Source: CBDCWQ01 sp965223435 (GTDB lineage: Bacteria; Myxococcota; Kuafuiibacteriia; Kuafuiibacteriales; Kuafuiibacteriaceae). Taken from it: a stretch of 64,000 nucleotides of DNA. The notes beneath the pieces were generated by a model. That model was given only the letters and a program-made list of their open reading frames with translations. It ran no database searches and had not been told where the DNA came from. The stretch's first letter is position 1. The number at the start of each line of letters is the position of its first letter. Below are positions 19,676-28,306 of this stretch, piece after piece. Position numbers and translations under genes: made by a program. Location of the stretch: NCBI GenBank assembly GCA_965223435.1, contig CBDCWQ010000001.1, forward strand, positions 124,001 through 188,000. The letters are read 5' to 3'.

Positions 19676-20679
19676 CAGTCCCCCCATGGTCCACGTCCCT
19701 TTCTCTGTAACAGCCCCTGAAGGGCCGCCACCAAGAGGACCACACCTAGAAGGACCACAGTGATCGCCGAACTCCGGCTGATCTGTCCGCGATCAAAGGC
19801 CGCGCGGACCGCTTCAAAAATCATCGTAGTAGAGGCGTCATTGGGCCCACCCTGCGTCATAATTCGAACCGGATCAAACACCCGAAACGACAAGAGCGTG
19901 GTCACGGTCACCACAAAAATCATAGGATTTTTGAGCCCGGGAAGAGTCACATAAAAAAACGTTTGCCAGTGGCCGGCGCCATCCACCCGCGCCGCATCGT
20001 ACAGCTGCTGAGGAATGCTTTGAAGGCCGGCAACCAGCACCACCATCTGAAACCCCAGACCCTGCCATACAGAAACGAGCATGACGGCGGGCAGTGCCCA
20101 GTAAGGATGATGAAGAAAGTCGACATCCGCCCATTGACCAAACGACAACCATCGAAGCGCCGCATTGAACATGCCACTCTGCCCCGGAGCGAACATCAGT
20201 GTCCACACCACCGCAACCAAGGACATGGGAAAAACAACGGGCAAGAAAAAAGTCGTACGAAACAGACGAGCCCTGAGCGAAGAACGGGACAGAAGAAGTG
20301 CAAGTATCAAAGCCAAGCCCGTCTGAGTGGGCACCACAACCAACGCAAAAATCAGATTGTTGAGCAAGGCCCTCAAGAGGGTGGGGTCTTGGACAATACG
20401 CGCATACTCACGAAGACCGACAAACTCCAGCGCCAAGGGCGACCCCGTACGGAGGTTGCTGAAGGAAAAAAGCACCGCCAAGATGAACGGGAGCGCCACA
20501 AAGAACACCAGGCCCAACACGGCAGGCAAAACCCAAAGCCAGGCGCGCGCACCGAACAGGAACGCACGAGTCCGAATCCGCACGCGATCAGGTACTGAGC
20601 TCTGTCGAACCCGCTCGTGTGTTTCGGTGTGCCACACAGGTGGCTTCGAACCCAGGGGTTGCGGTCCACATGAGCTCAT
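19675..20679 (-). CDS. Carbohydrate ABC transporter permease (MalF/UgpA type)
   Basis: This 334-residue permease has a polar N-terminus of about 45 residues followed by six membrane segments. Its EAA loop reads YDAARVDGAGHWQTFFYVTLP. The start ATG overlaps the stop of the substrate-binding protein gene as ATGA, indicating translational coupling. It is the first of the two permeases in the operon. Confidence 0.95.
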   Translation of the reverse strand: MSSCGPQPLGSKPPVWHTETHERVRQSSVPDRVRIRTRAFLFGARAWLWVLPAVLGLVFFVALPFILAVLFSFSNLRTGSPLALEFVGLREYARIVQDPTLLRALLNNLIFALVVVPTQTGLALILALLLSRSSLRARLFRTTFFLPVVFPMSLVAVVWTLMFAPGQSGMFNAALRWLSFGQWADVDFLHHPYWALPAVMLVSVWQGLGFQMVVLVAGLQSIPQQLYDAARVDGAGHWQTFFYVTLPGLKNPMIFVVTVTTLLSFRVFDPVRIMTQGGPNDASTTMIFEAVRAAFDRGQISRSSAITVVLLGVVLLVAALQGLLQRKGRGPWGD

Positions 20680-21968
20680 TCGGGCAGGCCCCTGTACCCG
20701 TGGTTATCGGCGATCTCCTGGTCGATGGCGCGCGCGGCGCGATCAAGCGCGGAGGCCACATCAAAACCATCACGAATGGCCCGAAACGCACGCTCAAAAA
20801 CGGAACTGACCACCCCGTATGCGGGTGTCTTGGGGCGCGGAATGGCGTATCCCTCAGCCAACTGCGTCCAAAAGAGCTTGAGCGGCCCTTCAGGGCCATA
20901 AAGAGGGGAGGCCTCACAGGCACGCCGGGTTGCGGGTACTGCGCCATTGGCGCCGGCCATATGAAGGACGTTTTCGGTTCGCAACAGGAACTCGATAAAA
21001 CGACCAGCGTCTTCAGATGCCCTACTCCTTCGTGTCACCGTCCAAGCCCACGAACCCTGACCGGTTTTGCTTCCGTGCCCAAAATCCGGCAGAGGCAACA
21101 CCACCAAATCTGCTCCCCAGGCCTTGTGGTACCGACCAAACTCCCAGTGCCCCACCCACGACAACGGGGTGCGCCCGGACACAAAGGCCGCGTCGTCCAG
21201 GTTGGCGTCCACCAGACCCCCACGCATCCAAGACTGGAATTTCTTCAGCAGGGCCACCGACGCCCCGCCATTGAGCACCCCTTCCGCAACCGGAGGCCTT
21301 TGGCGACGCAGCAAATCGCCGCCGGCAGATTGGATGGCGGGAGAAAAGGCATAGCTGAACCACTCACCTTGGTAGTTCAGTTTGAGATCGAGAACCGCCC
21401 CATCGCGATCGTCGCCCGCGAGCGTTCGGAGCACGTCCTCAAACTCTGCCCCCGTCCAAGCCTCATCGGGGTGCACCGGAATCCGTACTCCGAGGCGCCG
21501 AAGCCACGCCCACCGGCCGTACAAACCAAGCCCAGAATCAAACATACCGACCGCGTAGAGCGACCCGTTCAGCGAGCCTTGGGCCACAATGGAAGGAAGA
21601 AGATCAGCTTTGGTGTCTTGGGACAACAGCGCATCCAAAGGTTGCAGCTTTTGTTGCCACACGTAATGCGCCACAAAAGGCCCGTCAAGCTCGAGCACAT
21701 CCGGCAAACGTCCCGCAAGCGCGGCCGCTTGCACCTGCCCCGAATAAGAACCCTCCGGAATAACGGTGAGATCAACACGCACGCCGTCCGGTTCTCGCTC
21801 GAAACGACGAACCAGTTCCTCAAGGACCAATCGCTCGCTTGGCTGCCCCGAGTGGGCCCATACTTCTATCACCTTAGGCCGAAGTGACGCCTGCCGCGTC
21901 GAGCCCACCTCCCGGGCGCTGCAGGAAGCCAAAAGAACACTCAGGGAAATGTGGCAAAAACGGGCCAC
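20676..21968 (-). CDS. Extracellular sugar-type solute-binding lipoprotein
   Basis: This 430-residue solute-binding protein of the family 1 (carbohydrate) type delivers substrate to the two downstream permeases. GTG 21968 gives a short signal peptide with a LASC lipobox (SVLLASCSA) and lies 13 bp after the DUF2277 stop. An in-frame start at 22103 would overlap the DUF2277 gene and lacks a signal peptide at its N-terminus. Mature features include KVIEVWAHSGQPSE, the DVLELDGPFVAHY core and the SLYAVGMFDSGLGLYGR segment typical of this family. The Shine-Dalgarno sequence before GTG is weak, so coupling to the upstream gene is likely. Confidence 0.9.
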   Translation of the reverse strand: MARFCHISLSVLLASCSAREVGSTRQASLRPKVIEVWAHSGQPSERLVLEELVRRFEREPDGVRVDLTVIPEGSYSGQVQAAALAGRLPDVLELDGPFVAHYVWQQKLQPLDALLSQDTKADLLPSIVAQGSLNGSLYAVGMFDSGLGLYGRWAWLRRLGVRIPVHPDEAWTGAEFEDVLRTLAGDDRDGAVLDLKLNYQGEWFSYAFSPAIQSAGGDLLRRQRPPVAEGVLNGGASVALLKKFQSWMRGGLVDANLDDAAFVSGRTPLSWVGHWEFGRYHKAWGADLVVLPLPDFGHGSKTGQGSWAWTVTRRSRASEDAGRFIEFLLRTENVLHMAGANGAVPATRRACEASPLYGPEGPLKLFWTQLAEGYAIPRPKTPAYGVVSSVFERAFRAIRDGFDVASALDRAARAIDQEIADNHGYRGLPE

Positions 21969-21981
21969 GACACGATGGCTG

Positions 21982-22278
21982 TCAGCCGGCCGAAACCTTC
22001 GAAAAGCGCTTGGCGTTCCGTTCCCGGGCTTTTTGCCGTTCTTCTTCTCGGTTTTTCGGAGGCGCATCGGTCTTGAGCGCGCGCACCAGGGCACGCGTGG
22101 CATCCGAAATCTCGGCCACCGCCTGCTCGAAGACAGCCTGGTTGCGTTTGCTCGGGCTCCGCGTTCCGCTCACTTTGCGCACGTACTGAATCGCGGCCGC
22201 ACAAATTTCATCCTCCGTAGCCGGCGGATCAAAATTGAAAAGCGTACGAATATTCCTGCACACCTGCGAACCATGCAT
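21982..22278 (-). CDS. DUF2277 family protein
   Basis: This 98-residue protein matches DUF2277, whose members normally begin MCRNI and have the FNFDPPAT and YVRKVSG motifs; both are visible here. The canonical start would be GTG 22263 (VCRNIRTLFNF). ATG 22278 adds five residues and has AAGG upstream, so I used it. The basic C-terminal tail (REEERQKARERNAKRF) is typical. The function of the family is unknown. It is the first gene of the ABC-transporter operon, 13 bp before the binding protein. Confidence 0.9.
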   Translation of the reverse strand: MHGSQVCRNIRTLFNFDPPATEDEICAAAIQYVRKVSGTRSPSKRNQAVFEQAVAEISDATRALVRALKTDAPPKNREEERQKARERNAKRFSKVSAG

Positions 22279-22426
22279 GAGCCTTCAACGGATGGCAACG
22301 ACAGAATTGCTCAATTCCCAGACGACGACAACATCCGATAGGCCCGCGAACGGATGCCGCCCCGGTAAAACCAAGTCTGGCAAACGGGCGCCGGCAGACG
22401 AGTCCTTACGGAACTGGGTTTCCGGG

Positions 22427-22720
22427 ATGGAAATCATACTTGAAAACACCACCGATTCAGATTTTAACGGTTCCATCCGCATAGTCTTTTCTTGTGAGGC
22501 AGAGGATCGCAGCAAAGACTGCGATGGTCTCACCGCTAAGCGGCTCGCGTATCTCGAAGGCCCTGACGGTTCGCTGATGAGTCAAATGGTTCCAATGTCT
22601 GAAAATGCCCTGGCGTGTACCCAAAAGATAGGTGATCTCTCTTCCGGGGGGCCTGGCATTTTACTCTTGGCCTTAAGGAGACCTGAGGCGTTATGTATGA
22701 TGTGCGGGTACAAACTTTGA
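22427..22720 (+). CDS. Doubtful small hypothetical protein
   Basis: A 97-residue ORF starts MEIILENTTDSDFNGSIRI and contains several cysteines and a plausible beta-rich composition. It lacks a clear Shine-Dalgarno sequence and any recognisable family. It may be spurious. Confidence 0.22.
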   Translation: MEIILENTTDSDFNGSIRIVFSCEAEDRSKDCDGLTAKRLAYLEGPDGSLMSQMVPMSENALACTQKIGDLSSGGPGILLLALRRPEALCMMCGYKL

Positions 22721-22850
22721 CAGAGGGAGAAACGCATCGAGGGGGGGTATAGATGCTCTTTGTGTGACTATTGGCATCGCGGCATGATCATCCAGTTTCC
22801 ATGCTGGTAACCCAGCGGGTCTTATTCCTTAGCGAGGGTAAATAATAGTG

Positions 22851-22907
22851 CCTGTCCCCCCCTCCCTCGTGTCGCGTGGGGACCGTTTCGGTCCGCCACT
22901 GGACAGG
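22851..22907 (+). other. Nested hairpin, possible structured RNA
   Basis: An outer stem CCTGTCC (22851-22857)/GGACAGG (22901-22907) encloses a perfect GGACCG/CGGTCC hairpin (22880-22894). A CCCCTCCCT tract inside can also pair with AGGGAGGGG about 100 bases downstream. No known RNA family is recognised. Confidence 0.3.
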
Positions 22908-23009
22908 CAACCCAATAGTCGGAGCTCGCCAATCCTACAGGTCCAGCTAGAAGTCCAGGAGGGAGGGGCTTTGCAGGCGGACTGGTTATGAAACGCCTAA
23001 GTCGACGCC

Positions 23010-26000
23010 TCAGTAGCTGTATTCGATGTGGAGGAGAGGGGCGTTGGCGGCTTCTCCGTTGTACGCTTCAGCGGTCCGTGTACCGGTGCCCGTAATGAAG
23101 AGCACAAGAGCATTTCCGCTTTGCCAGCCACTTCGGTTCACAATCTCTTGGACAACCGACGAGAAATCAGAGCTGTTGTGTTTGGCGCTCTTGGTGGACC
23201 ATGGTTCTGGAACCCACGCAACTGAGGCGGAGGTTCTGGACCGGCCTGACAGGTTTGAGTTTGAAGCAACGAGGGCCGCTGCATCGTCAGTGGCTTGGCC
23301 TTCGATGACAAAGGACGCCGCGCCGGTTGTGACCTCGTCCACTTCAAATTCTACATAGGCGCTGGTGATCGTGGCTCCTGGGGGGACATCCAAGCCCGGG
23401 AATCGAAGAGCGGCCAATTGAGGCTTAGAGCCATCGTATCCAAGCTCGAGGTCGGAGCTTGCACCGGATACGTGTCCGGTGTTGAGATTTTCTTCCATGT
23501 CTCCTTGGCCAATCGAGATACGTACCTCCACTGTGCCGGAACCCGTGCACGCTCCACAGTTCAGTGTGCCTCCACAACCGTCGGCCACAAGACCGCAGCT
23601 GTTGGCTCCGCAGGTGACCGGCATGCAACAGTCCGCCGAGCAGTCCAGTGCGCTTTCAGCAAAATCACATATTCCGTCCCCGCAGTTGTCGAAGATCGTC
23701 ACCCGGCCAGGGACCGGATTTTGGTCAAGCATGCTGGTGGGACCAAAGCCCAAGTTGCCCGATGTATTCCGCCCCCAGCACCACACCGCACCGTCTGGCG
23801 CGGAGGCGCAGGTGTGTTCTTCTGCGGCTACGAGGTGCGACATGGTCCCCAGTCCTTGGACCGCAACTGGGGTGGAATGGAACACAGACATATCGTTGTG
23901 GCCCACTTGACCGTAGTTGTTGTGGCCCCAGCACCACACGCTCCCATCCTCCAAAAGAGCGCAGGTGTGTTTGTGACCGCAGACCACATCAGATGCTCCG
24001 GTGGGTAGGCCGACAATATCCAGGGGCGCGCCGGAATGGGTTGAAAGGTAGGTTTCAGCTCCGCCTATCTGACCGGCATTGTTCCTACCCCAGCATTGAA
24101 CGCCGCGGTCTTCAGTAATGACGCAAGAATGAGTGGAGCCAGAACATAGGTCGATGGCCGCCTCAGTGACCGCCGTTTGCACCGGAGTCTGGAAAAACTG
24201 CGATTCTCCATTGCCGGATGTACCAATACCCAGTTCTCCTAAAGCGTTATTTCCCCAGCACCAAACCGTCCCGTCGTTCTTGAGCGCACAAGAAAAATAG
24301 GCTCCCAAAGTGACCTTCACGGCGCCGGTCAGTCCGACAACCTCGGCCGGCCAGGTTAAGCTGGAAGCACCATTGCCCAATTGCCCATCGTCATCGTCGC
24401 CCCAGCACCATACTGCGCCACTGGTTTTGATGGCACAGGTATGGCGGGCATTTGCACCACTTTCAGCAATTTGGGCAACATCGGATCCCACGGCAATGAA
24501 TTGGGTCGGTTCGTCAATTTGATCGACGGGAATCTCTGCGCTTTGCATATAAGAGTTCAAGCCCCAGCACCAGAGGGTACCATCGCTTTTTCGAGCACAG
24601 GTGTGGTTGCGGATGACCGAAATTTCCTCCGGAGGGGCGGTGAAAACCGGCACTTGCTCAGGGAGCGCGGACGCGGTTCCTGCAAGGTAGTCACCACCCC
24701 AACACCACACGCCCCCGCTTCGAATGGCACATGCATCATAGTATCCACTGCTCATGGTTCGATTGAGTGGCAAAAAGATGTTGACGACTTCCGTCGAATT
24801 TTCGACACCGCAGTTGGTGTAGTTGCCCTCTGCATCCACATCGGTACAAGCAAAGACACACGGCCCCTCATCAATGAAGTTGCACTGTCCTCCGGTGCAA
24901 ACGCGCCCGGACGGGCCATTGCCATTCACCGTGCAGGTGTGAATCTCGGGGTTGGCGTCAAACATATTGCCCCAAAAAGCGCCCTCGTGGTGTCGATAGA
25001 CATTCCGCTCCGTTTCCGTTGTGGGAACGCCCATTCCGCGAAGAGAGATTTGAACCTTCTTTCGATCTGGGTTGGTACGGGAGGCCAGACACGCGGATAC
25101 CCGACGCTGTCCCACGGGGTCTAAGTCAAAGTCGGGATTGTTTTTCCAAGTGGGGGCCAATCCGATGGCACCATAGTATTGTTTCGTCTCGGTCCCACTC
25201 GGATAGAGCTGGTAGGTGACCTCCGCGCAGCCTGGGTCAGTACTGCAGTCACCGCCGGTGGACGCCGGCAATGCGCAGGAAACCGAGTATTGATTGAGGT
25301 TGTCAGCATATGCTCGAAATTCAGTGTTGAGCTCCAGAAGGGTCGCATCCAAGCAAGCGTCCACCGCGGAAACCACGGAGGGGTCACTTTGGTCTGTTCC
25401 CAGTCCATCTCGGCCCGATACGTAAAGTTCATTGCCATCACAGTCCGTGATGACGCGGCAGTTCGGGTCTGACGCGCAATCGATTTGGCTTTGGCACACC
25501 GTATCGTTTTCTGCGCACGGCGCAGGAAGAGCACACTGAATAGCGGCCACGTAGACCATCAACTCTGTCATTGCGGCGCTGCGGTCGGGTGAGGTCCCAC
25601 AGGCAGCACCCGAAAGAGCCGTATCGTTCAAATTGGATAGGTCAAGACTGGCCACTGCGAGGGTATCGAAAAGCATCCCGTTGCCCCACGTGCCGTTGCC
25701 CCACGTGCCGTTGCCCCATGAACCGTTGCCCCATGAACCGTTGCCCCAGGTGCCATTGCCCCACGAGCCGTTGCCCCACGAGCCATTGCCCCAGGTGCCG
25801 TTGCCCCACGTGCCGTTGCCCCACGTGCCGTTGCCCCACGAGCCGTTGCCCCACGTGCCGTTGCCCCATGAGCCATTACCCCAGGTGCCGTTGCCCCACG
25901 AGCCGTTGCCCCATGAGCCGTTGCCCCATGAGCCGTTGCCCCACGAGCCGTTGCCCCACGAGCCATTGTCCTCGAATACGGCTGATACGTTTGGTGGGGC

Positions 26001-26081
26001 TTCGCCATCCCCCCCCGAACTTTGGCAACCAACCCCGACGAGAAGGATTGAACTCACCCACAGACAACGCTCTAGTCTCAT
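23010..26081 (-). CDS. Lipoprotein with (S/T)WGNG pentapeptide array, RCC1-type repeats and C-terminal DNRLRE/CBM96-like domain
   Basis: This predicted lipoprotein has about 1,023 residues. ATG 26081 gives a compact signal peptide ending VGVGC; an upstream ATG at 26129 is possible. After a short linker comes an uninterrupted array of 19 WGNG units, then a cysteine-rich region of about 300 residues. Roughly seven RCC1-like repeats follow, of the form CA...DG-x-VWCWG-x-N-x-x-G-Q-x-G. A CCMPVTCG...CG linker leads to a C-terminal beta-sandwich (AALRFPGLDVPPGATITSA... LLHIEYSY) like the DNRLRE/CBM96 families. RCC1 repeats normally form a seven-bladed propeller. The WGNG segment is probably a flexible, aromatic-rich surface linker. 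It is divergent from the gene at 26280. Function is unknown; surface display or adhesion is inference. Confidence 0.88.
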   Translation of the reverse strand: MRLERCLWVSSILLVGVGCQSSGGDGEAPPNVSAVFEDNGSWGNGSWGNGSWGNGSWGNGSWGNGTWGNGSWGNGTWGNGSWGNGTWGNGTWGNGTWGNGSWGNGSWGNGTWGNGSWGNGSWGNGTWGNGTWGNGMLFDTLAVASLDLSNLNDTALSGAACGTSPDRSAAMTELMVYVAAIQCALPAPCAENDTVCQSQIDCASDPNCRVITDCDGNELYVSGRDGLGTDQSDPSVVSAVDACLDATLLELNTEFRAYADNLNQYSVSCALPASTGGDCSTDPGCAEVTYQLYPSGTETKQYYGAIGLAPTWKNNPDFDLDPVGQRRVSACLASRTNPDRKKVQISLRGMGVPTTETERNVYRHHEGAFWGNMFDANPEIHTCTVNGNGPSGRVCTGGQCNFIDEGPCVFACTDVDAEGNYTNCGVENSTEVVNIFLPLNRTMSSGYYDACAIRSGGVWCWGGDYLAGTASALPEQVPVFTAPPEEISVIRNHTCARKSDGTLWCWGLNSYMQSAEIPVDQIDEPTQFIAVGSDVAQIAESGANARHTCAIKTSGAVWCWGDDDDGQLGNGASSLTWPAEVVGLTGAVKVTLGAYFSCALKNDGTVWCWGNNALGELGIGTSGNGESQFFQTPVQTAVTEAAIDLCSGSTHSCVITEDRGVQCWGRNNAGQIGGAETYLSTHSGAPLDIVGLPTGASDVVCGHKHTCALLEDGSVWCWGHNNYGQVGHNDMSVFHSTPVAVQGLGTMSHLVAAEEHTCASAPDGAVWCWGRNTSGNLGFGPTSMLDQNPVPGRVTIFDNCGDGICDFAESALDCSADCCMPVTCGANSCGLVADGCGGTLNCGACTGSGTVEVRISIGQGDMEENLNTGHVSGASSDLELGYDGSKPQLAALRFPGLDVPPGATITSAYVEFEVDEVTTGAASFVIEGQATDDAAALVASNSNLSGRSRTSASVAWVPEPWSTKSAKHNSSDFSSVVQEIVNRSGWQSGNALVLFITGTGTRTAEAYNGEAANAPLLHIEYSY
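25677..25967 (-). repeat. 15-bp minisatellite encoding 19 WGNG units
   Basis: Nineteen near-identical 15-bp units encode (S/T)WGNG. The third-position and Ser/Thr codon changes are the only variation. The period keeps the frame, so copy-number change would alter length without frameshift. Confidence 0.95.
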
Positions 26082-26279
26082 AGGGCCTAGTAAGCAGCAA
26101 GTGATGGGCCATCGCTTCTTGGCCTTCATGTCCCTGAAAATACGATGTGGGACTCAGTTGCGACGCCGAAAAATCCGCCATCGGCATGCCCAATATTGGG
26201 CGGTCAAGCTCCGCCGCCGGCATAGTCGATGTGAACTTTGAGAGCCATCCAGAGATGATGTCTTTGGCTGTAAAGAAGG

Positions 26280-26981
26280 GTGTGCTTCAATGGTCAGGAC
26301 TATACGTATGCCGGTGAGCGCACCCCCACAGACAACTACCAAAACTTTAGTTTTGAGGTCCCCACCAACGCCCGCCATATTCGCGTGTGCAGAGGTTCGG
26401 GCGGACCGCATCGACGCCACCTGGAAGTCGATGTAGTGCTTGGAGACTTTCCTCAGTGCCCTGATGCGCTCAGAGGCTTCGAAGGAGACTGGTCTGGAGA
26501 CTACGACGTTACGGTCACGCCTCTTAATGAATTCATTCCCCCTGGAGCGCATAGCGGCTGGAATAGCGTTGGACTTGTGGGACAGAAAGTAAGAATCGGC
26601 ATTCAGCTTTCCGGAACCATATCATGCAAAGAGACCTGCCAAGGAACACCAATTAGCACGCCGCTGAGCTTCCCGGTGTCGGCATCCTTTAACCACGACA
26701 TCGGAATAGGCGTTGGCGTTAAAGCAACCATACCGTACCTTTGGTTGTTCAAAGGCGGTTGGTTTCTTGCACGAAATGCAGTGCCGATTACGGAATCGGT
26801 GATCGGCAATGGCTCCCTATTGCTGGGGGTTTCGCAGTTCATGATCAAGAATCAAATCCTCCAGGACCTAGACTTCAGAGAACTTGCCTCCCAGGCCTGC
26901 GAAGCCTCTTCAACCTTCCCAGCACAAGTCTTTGCAGACAAGATCATCGAGGCCTTCCCGGACGACGACAACATCCCCTAA
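26280..26981 (+). CDS. Hypothetical protein, paralog of the 29131-29919 lipoprotein, probably 5'-truncated
   Basis: A 233-residue frame opens at GTG 26280, nine bases after an in-frame TAA, and has no signal peptide or usable Shine-Dalgarno spacing. From FEGDWSGD onward (residue about 65) it aligns with the exported protein at 29131-29919: F-x-G-x-WSG, IPPGA-x-x-GW, C-x-E-x-C-x-G-x-PI and a glycine-rich GIGVGVK segment. This suggests loss of an original exported N-terminus. It ends in the acidic PDDDNIP. The family is not recognised. A beta-sandwich fold and a conserved disulfide are plausible from the pattern. Confidence 0.6.
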   Translation: MCFNGQDYTYAGERTPTDNYQNFSFEVPTNARHIRVCRGSGGPHRRHLEVDVVLGDFPQCPDALRGFEGDWSGDYDVTVTPLNEFIPPGAHSGWNSVGLVGQKVRIGIQLSGTISCKETCQGTPISTPLSFPVSASFNHDIGIGVGVKATIPYLWLFKGGWFLARNAVPITESVIGNGSLLLGVSQFMIKNQILQDLDFRELASQACEASSTFPAQVFADKIIEAFPDDDNIP

Positions 26982-27050
26982 CTCGGGCAGGTCCGATTCC
27001 CCCGCAAGTCTTGCTGGATTCCACACTGGAGCTGTGGCATGAGGGACAGC

Positions 27051-27734
27051 ATGGGCCGTTTGACGAGATGGGGAATCATTGCAGGCATTTTGCTTCTGCC
27101 GATTGCTGCTGAGTCCAGTTTCGCCGAGGGGTGGAAGCGTGTAAGCCACCGGGAGGGTATCCGGGTTTGGCAGCGGAGTACGCCAGGTACGTCGATCGTA
27201 GAATTTCGGGCTCAAGGGGTGGTTGCGGCCGGCATGAAGAAGATTCTTGCGGTGCTCCGAAACCAAGATCGGAGTGCTGAATGGATGGAAGCTTGCACCG
27301 ATGCGCGTGCGCTTCGTCTCATGGCGCCAGATCACAGCATCATGTATCAGCGCACGTCACTTTCCGTGCCCTTTGTGTCGGACCGAGATGTTGTCTTCGA
27401 AATGCTTCTGACCGTATCCAGGGCTGCCCGGGAGGTTCGCATTGATGTCTGGGACATTCAGGATCCTCTTATGCCACCAGTCGACCACGTGATTCGCCTA
27501 AAGAGTCTGAAAGCTGGTTGGATTCTTCGCTTTTTGGATGACGCGCGTACCGACACAACCTTCTTTGTGCAGGCAGACCCCGGCGGTTGGTTGCCCATTT
27601 GGGTCGTGAATCTGTTTTCAAAAAACGTGCCCTTGAAGACAATCATGAACCTTAGAAGACAGGTCAAAAAAGGGGGCTACGAAGATGACATCGCCTATGT
27701 CGAAGCAGCGTTTGATTGGAAGACCCTCTATTAG
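27051..27734 (+). CDS. Exported START-domain protein
   Basis: This 227-residue protein has a cleavable signal peptide (GIIAGILLLPIAAESSFA) and a START-type lipid-transfer domain over residues about 30-225. Typical features are GI(R)VWQR, VEFRAQGVV, RSAEWMEACTDA, SDRDVVFE and the C-terminal VNLFSKNVPLKTIMNLR helix. START domains bind hydrophobic ligands in a cavity, so a periplasmic lipid or sterol carrier is the likely role. ATG 27051 is preferred because AGGGA lies seven bases upstream; ATG 27039 would add four residues. It is 69 bp after the preceding gene on the same strand. Confidence 0.9.
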   Translation: MGRLTRWGIIAGILLLPIAAESSFAEGWKRVSHREGIRVWQRSTPGTSIVEFRAQGVVAAGMKKILAVLRNQDRSAEWMEACTDARALRLMAPDHSIMYQRTSLSVPFVSDRDVVFEMLLTVSRAAREVRIDVWDIQDPLMPPVDHVIRLKSLKAGWILRFLDDARTDTTFFVQADPGGWLPIWVVNLFSKNVPLKTIMNLRRQVKKGGYEDDIAYVEAAFDWKTLY

Positions 27735-27762
27735 GGTCCAATTTCTGAGACAATCGCGCCGG

Positions 27763-27790
27763 CCCGGTCGCAAATAATATTTCGACCGGG
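27763..27790 (+). terminator. Hairpin after the START-domain gene
   Basis: CCCGGTCG (27763-27770) pairs perfectly with CGACCGGG (27783-27790). AAAT/ATTT in the loop can extend the stem. It lies 29 bp after the stop codon and has no U-tract, so its role is tentative. Confidence 0.4.
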
Positions 27791-27937
27791 TTGGGTGAAC
27801 AGCTTGCAAAGCCCCAAATTCGCCCCATGTCGCGGGAAGTAGGGAAGCAGCCGAGCGAGTACGCCCGCCACCATCCGGTTTGCAGCTGATTGCCGGGCCC
27901 CCTTTGGTCCAGGCAATTCCTGTGTGACCATACCGAG

Positions 27938-28306
27938 ATGCTCAAAACCACTCGCGTGTTCTTCACGCACGCATTCTTATTTGCGCTCATGTTTCTTCCT
28001 CTTGGTTGTGCAACGACCATTGGAAACCGGGCAGATCCGAACGAGACCCAATTTGAGATCGGCGTCACCCATAAGACGGAGGTCTCCAATACCCTGGGTC
28101 TTCCTCAGGTGCGGAAGAGTACGGCCGGTCACGAGTACTGGGGCTACCCGGAAAACGCAGAGTTGGTTGGGCTCTACCTTCCCATTGCCGCAACGAGCGA
28201 GGCCGTGTTCATGGCAGACTTAGACTTCGAGGCTGAGCTTCGCAATGCCTACGTTTACGTCTTCGATGACAAAGGCATCTTGGTCCATGCGAGGAAACCA
28301 CAGTGA
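27938..28306 (+). CDS. Small lipoprotein, SmpA/OmlA-like
   Basis: This 122-residue lipoprotein has the lipobox LPLGC. The mature part (FEIGVTHKTEVSNTLGLPQ) resembles the SmpA/OmlA/BamE beta-alpha fold, in which a helix around a V-x-x-x-LG-x-P motif is usual. ATG 27938 was chosen because it gives the shortest signal peptide; only a weak GAG precedes it. It overlaps the next lipoprotein gene by four bases, so the two are co-translated. Partner and function are unknown. Confidence 0.75.
   Translation: MLKTTRVFFTHAFLFALMFLPLGCATTIGNRADPNETQFEIGVTHKTEVSNTLGLPQVRKSTAGHEYWGYPENAELVGLYLPIAATSEAVFMADLDFEAELRNAYVYVFDDKGILVHARKPQ

Larger units (their letters stand above)
22279..23009. other. 731-bp region between operons
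   Basis: It contains one doubtful ORF (22427-22720) and a hairpin-rich patch (22851-22907). A stretch at 22310-22341 encodes PDDDNIR before a stop. This resembles the C-terminal PDDDNIP of the gene ending at 26981, perhaps a remnant of a lost copy. Nothing else is recognisable. Confidence 0.4.

Noticed and set aside
20619..21887. Plus-strand ORF (422 codons) across the binding-protein gene
   Set aside because: It is antisense to a clear solute-binding protein within a coupled ABC operon.
25677..25967. Regular short repeats that could be taken for a CRISPR array
   Set aside because: The 15-bp units have no spacers and are in frame as (S/T)WGNG codons.
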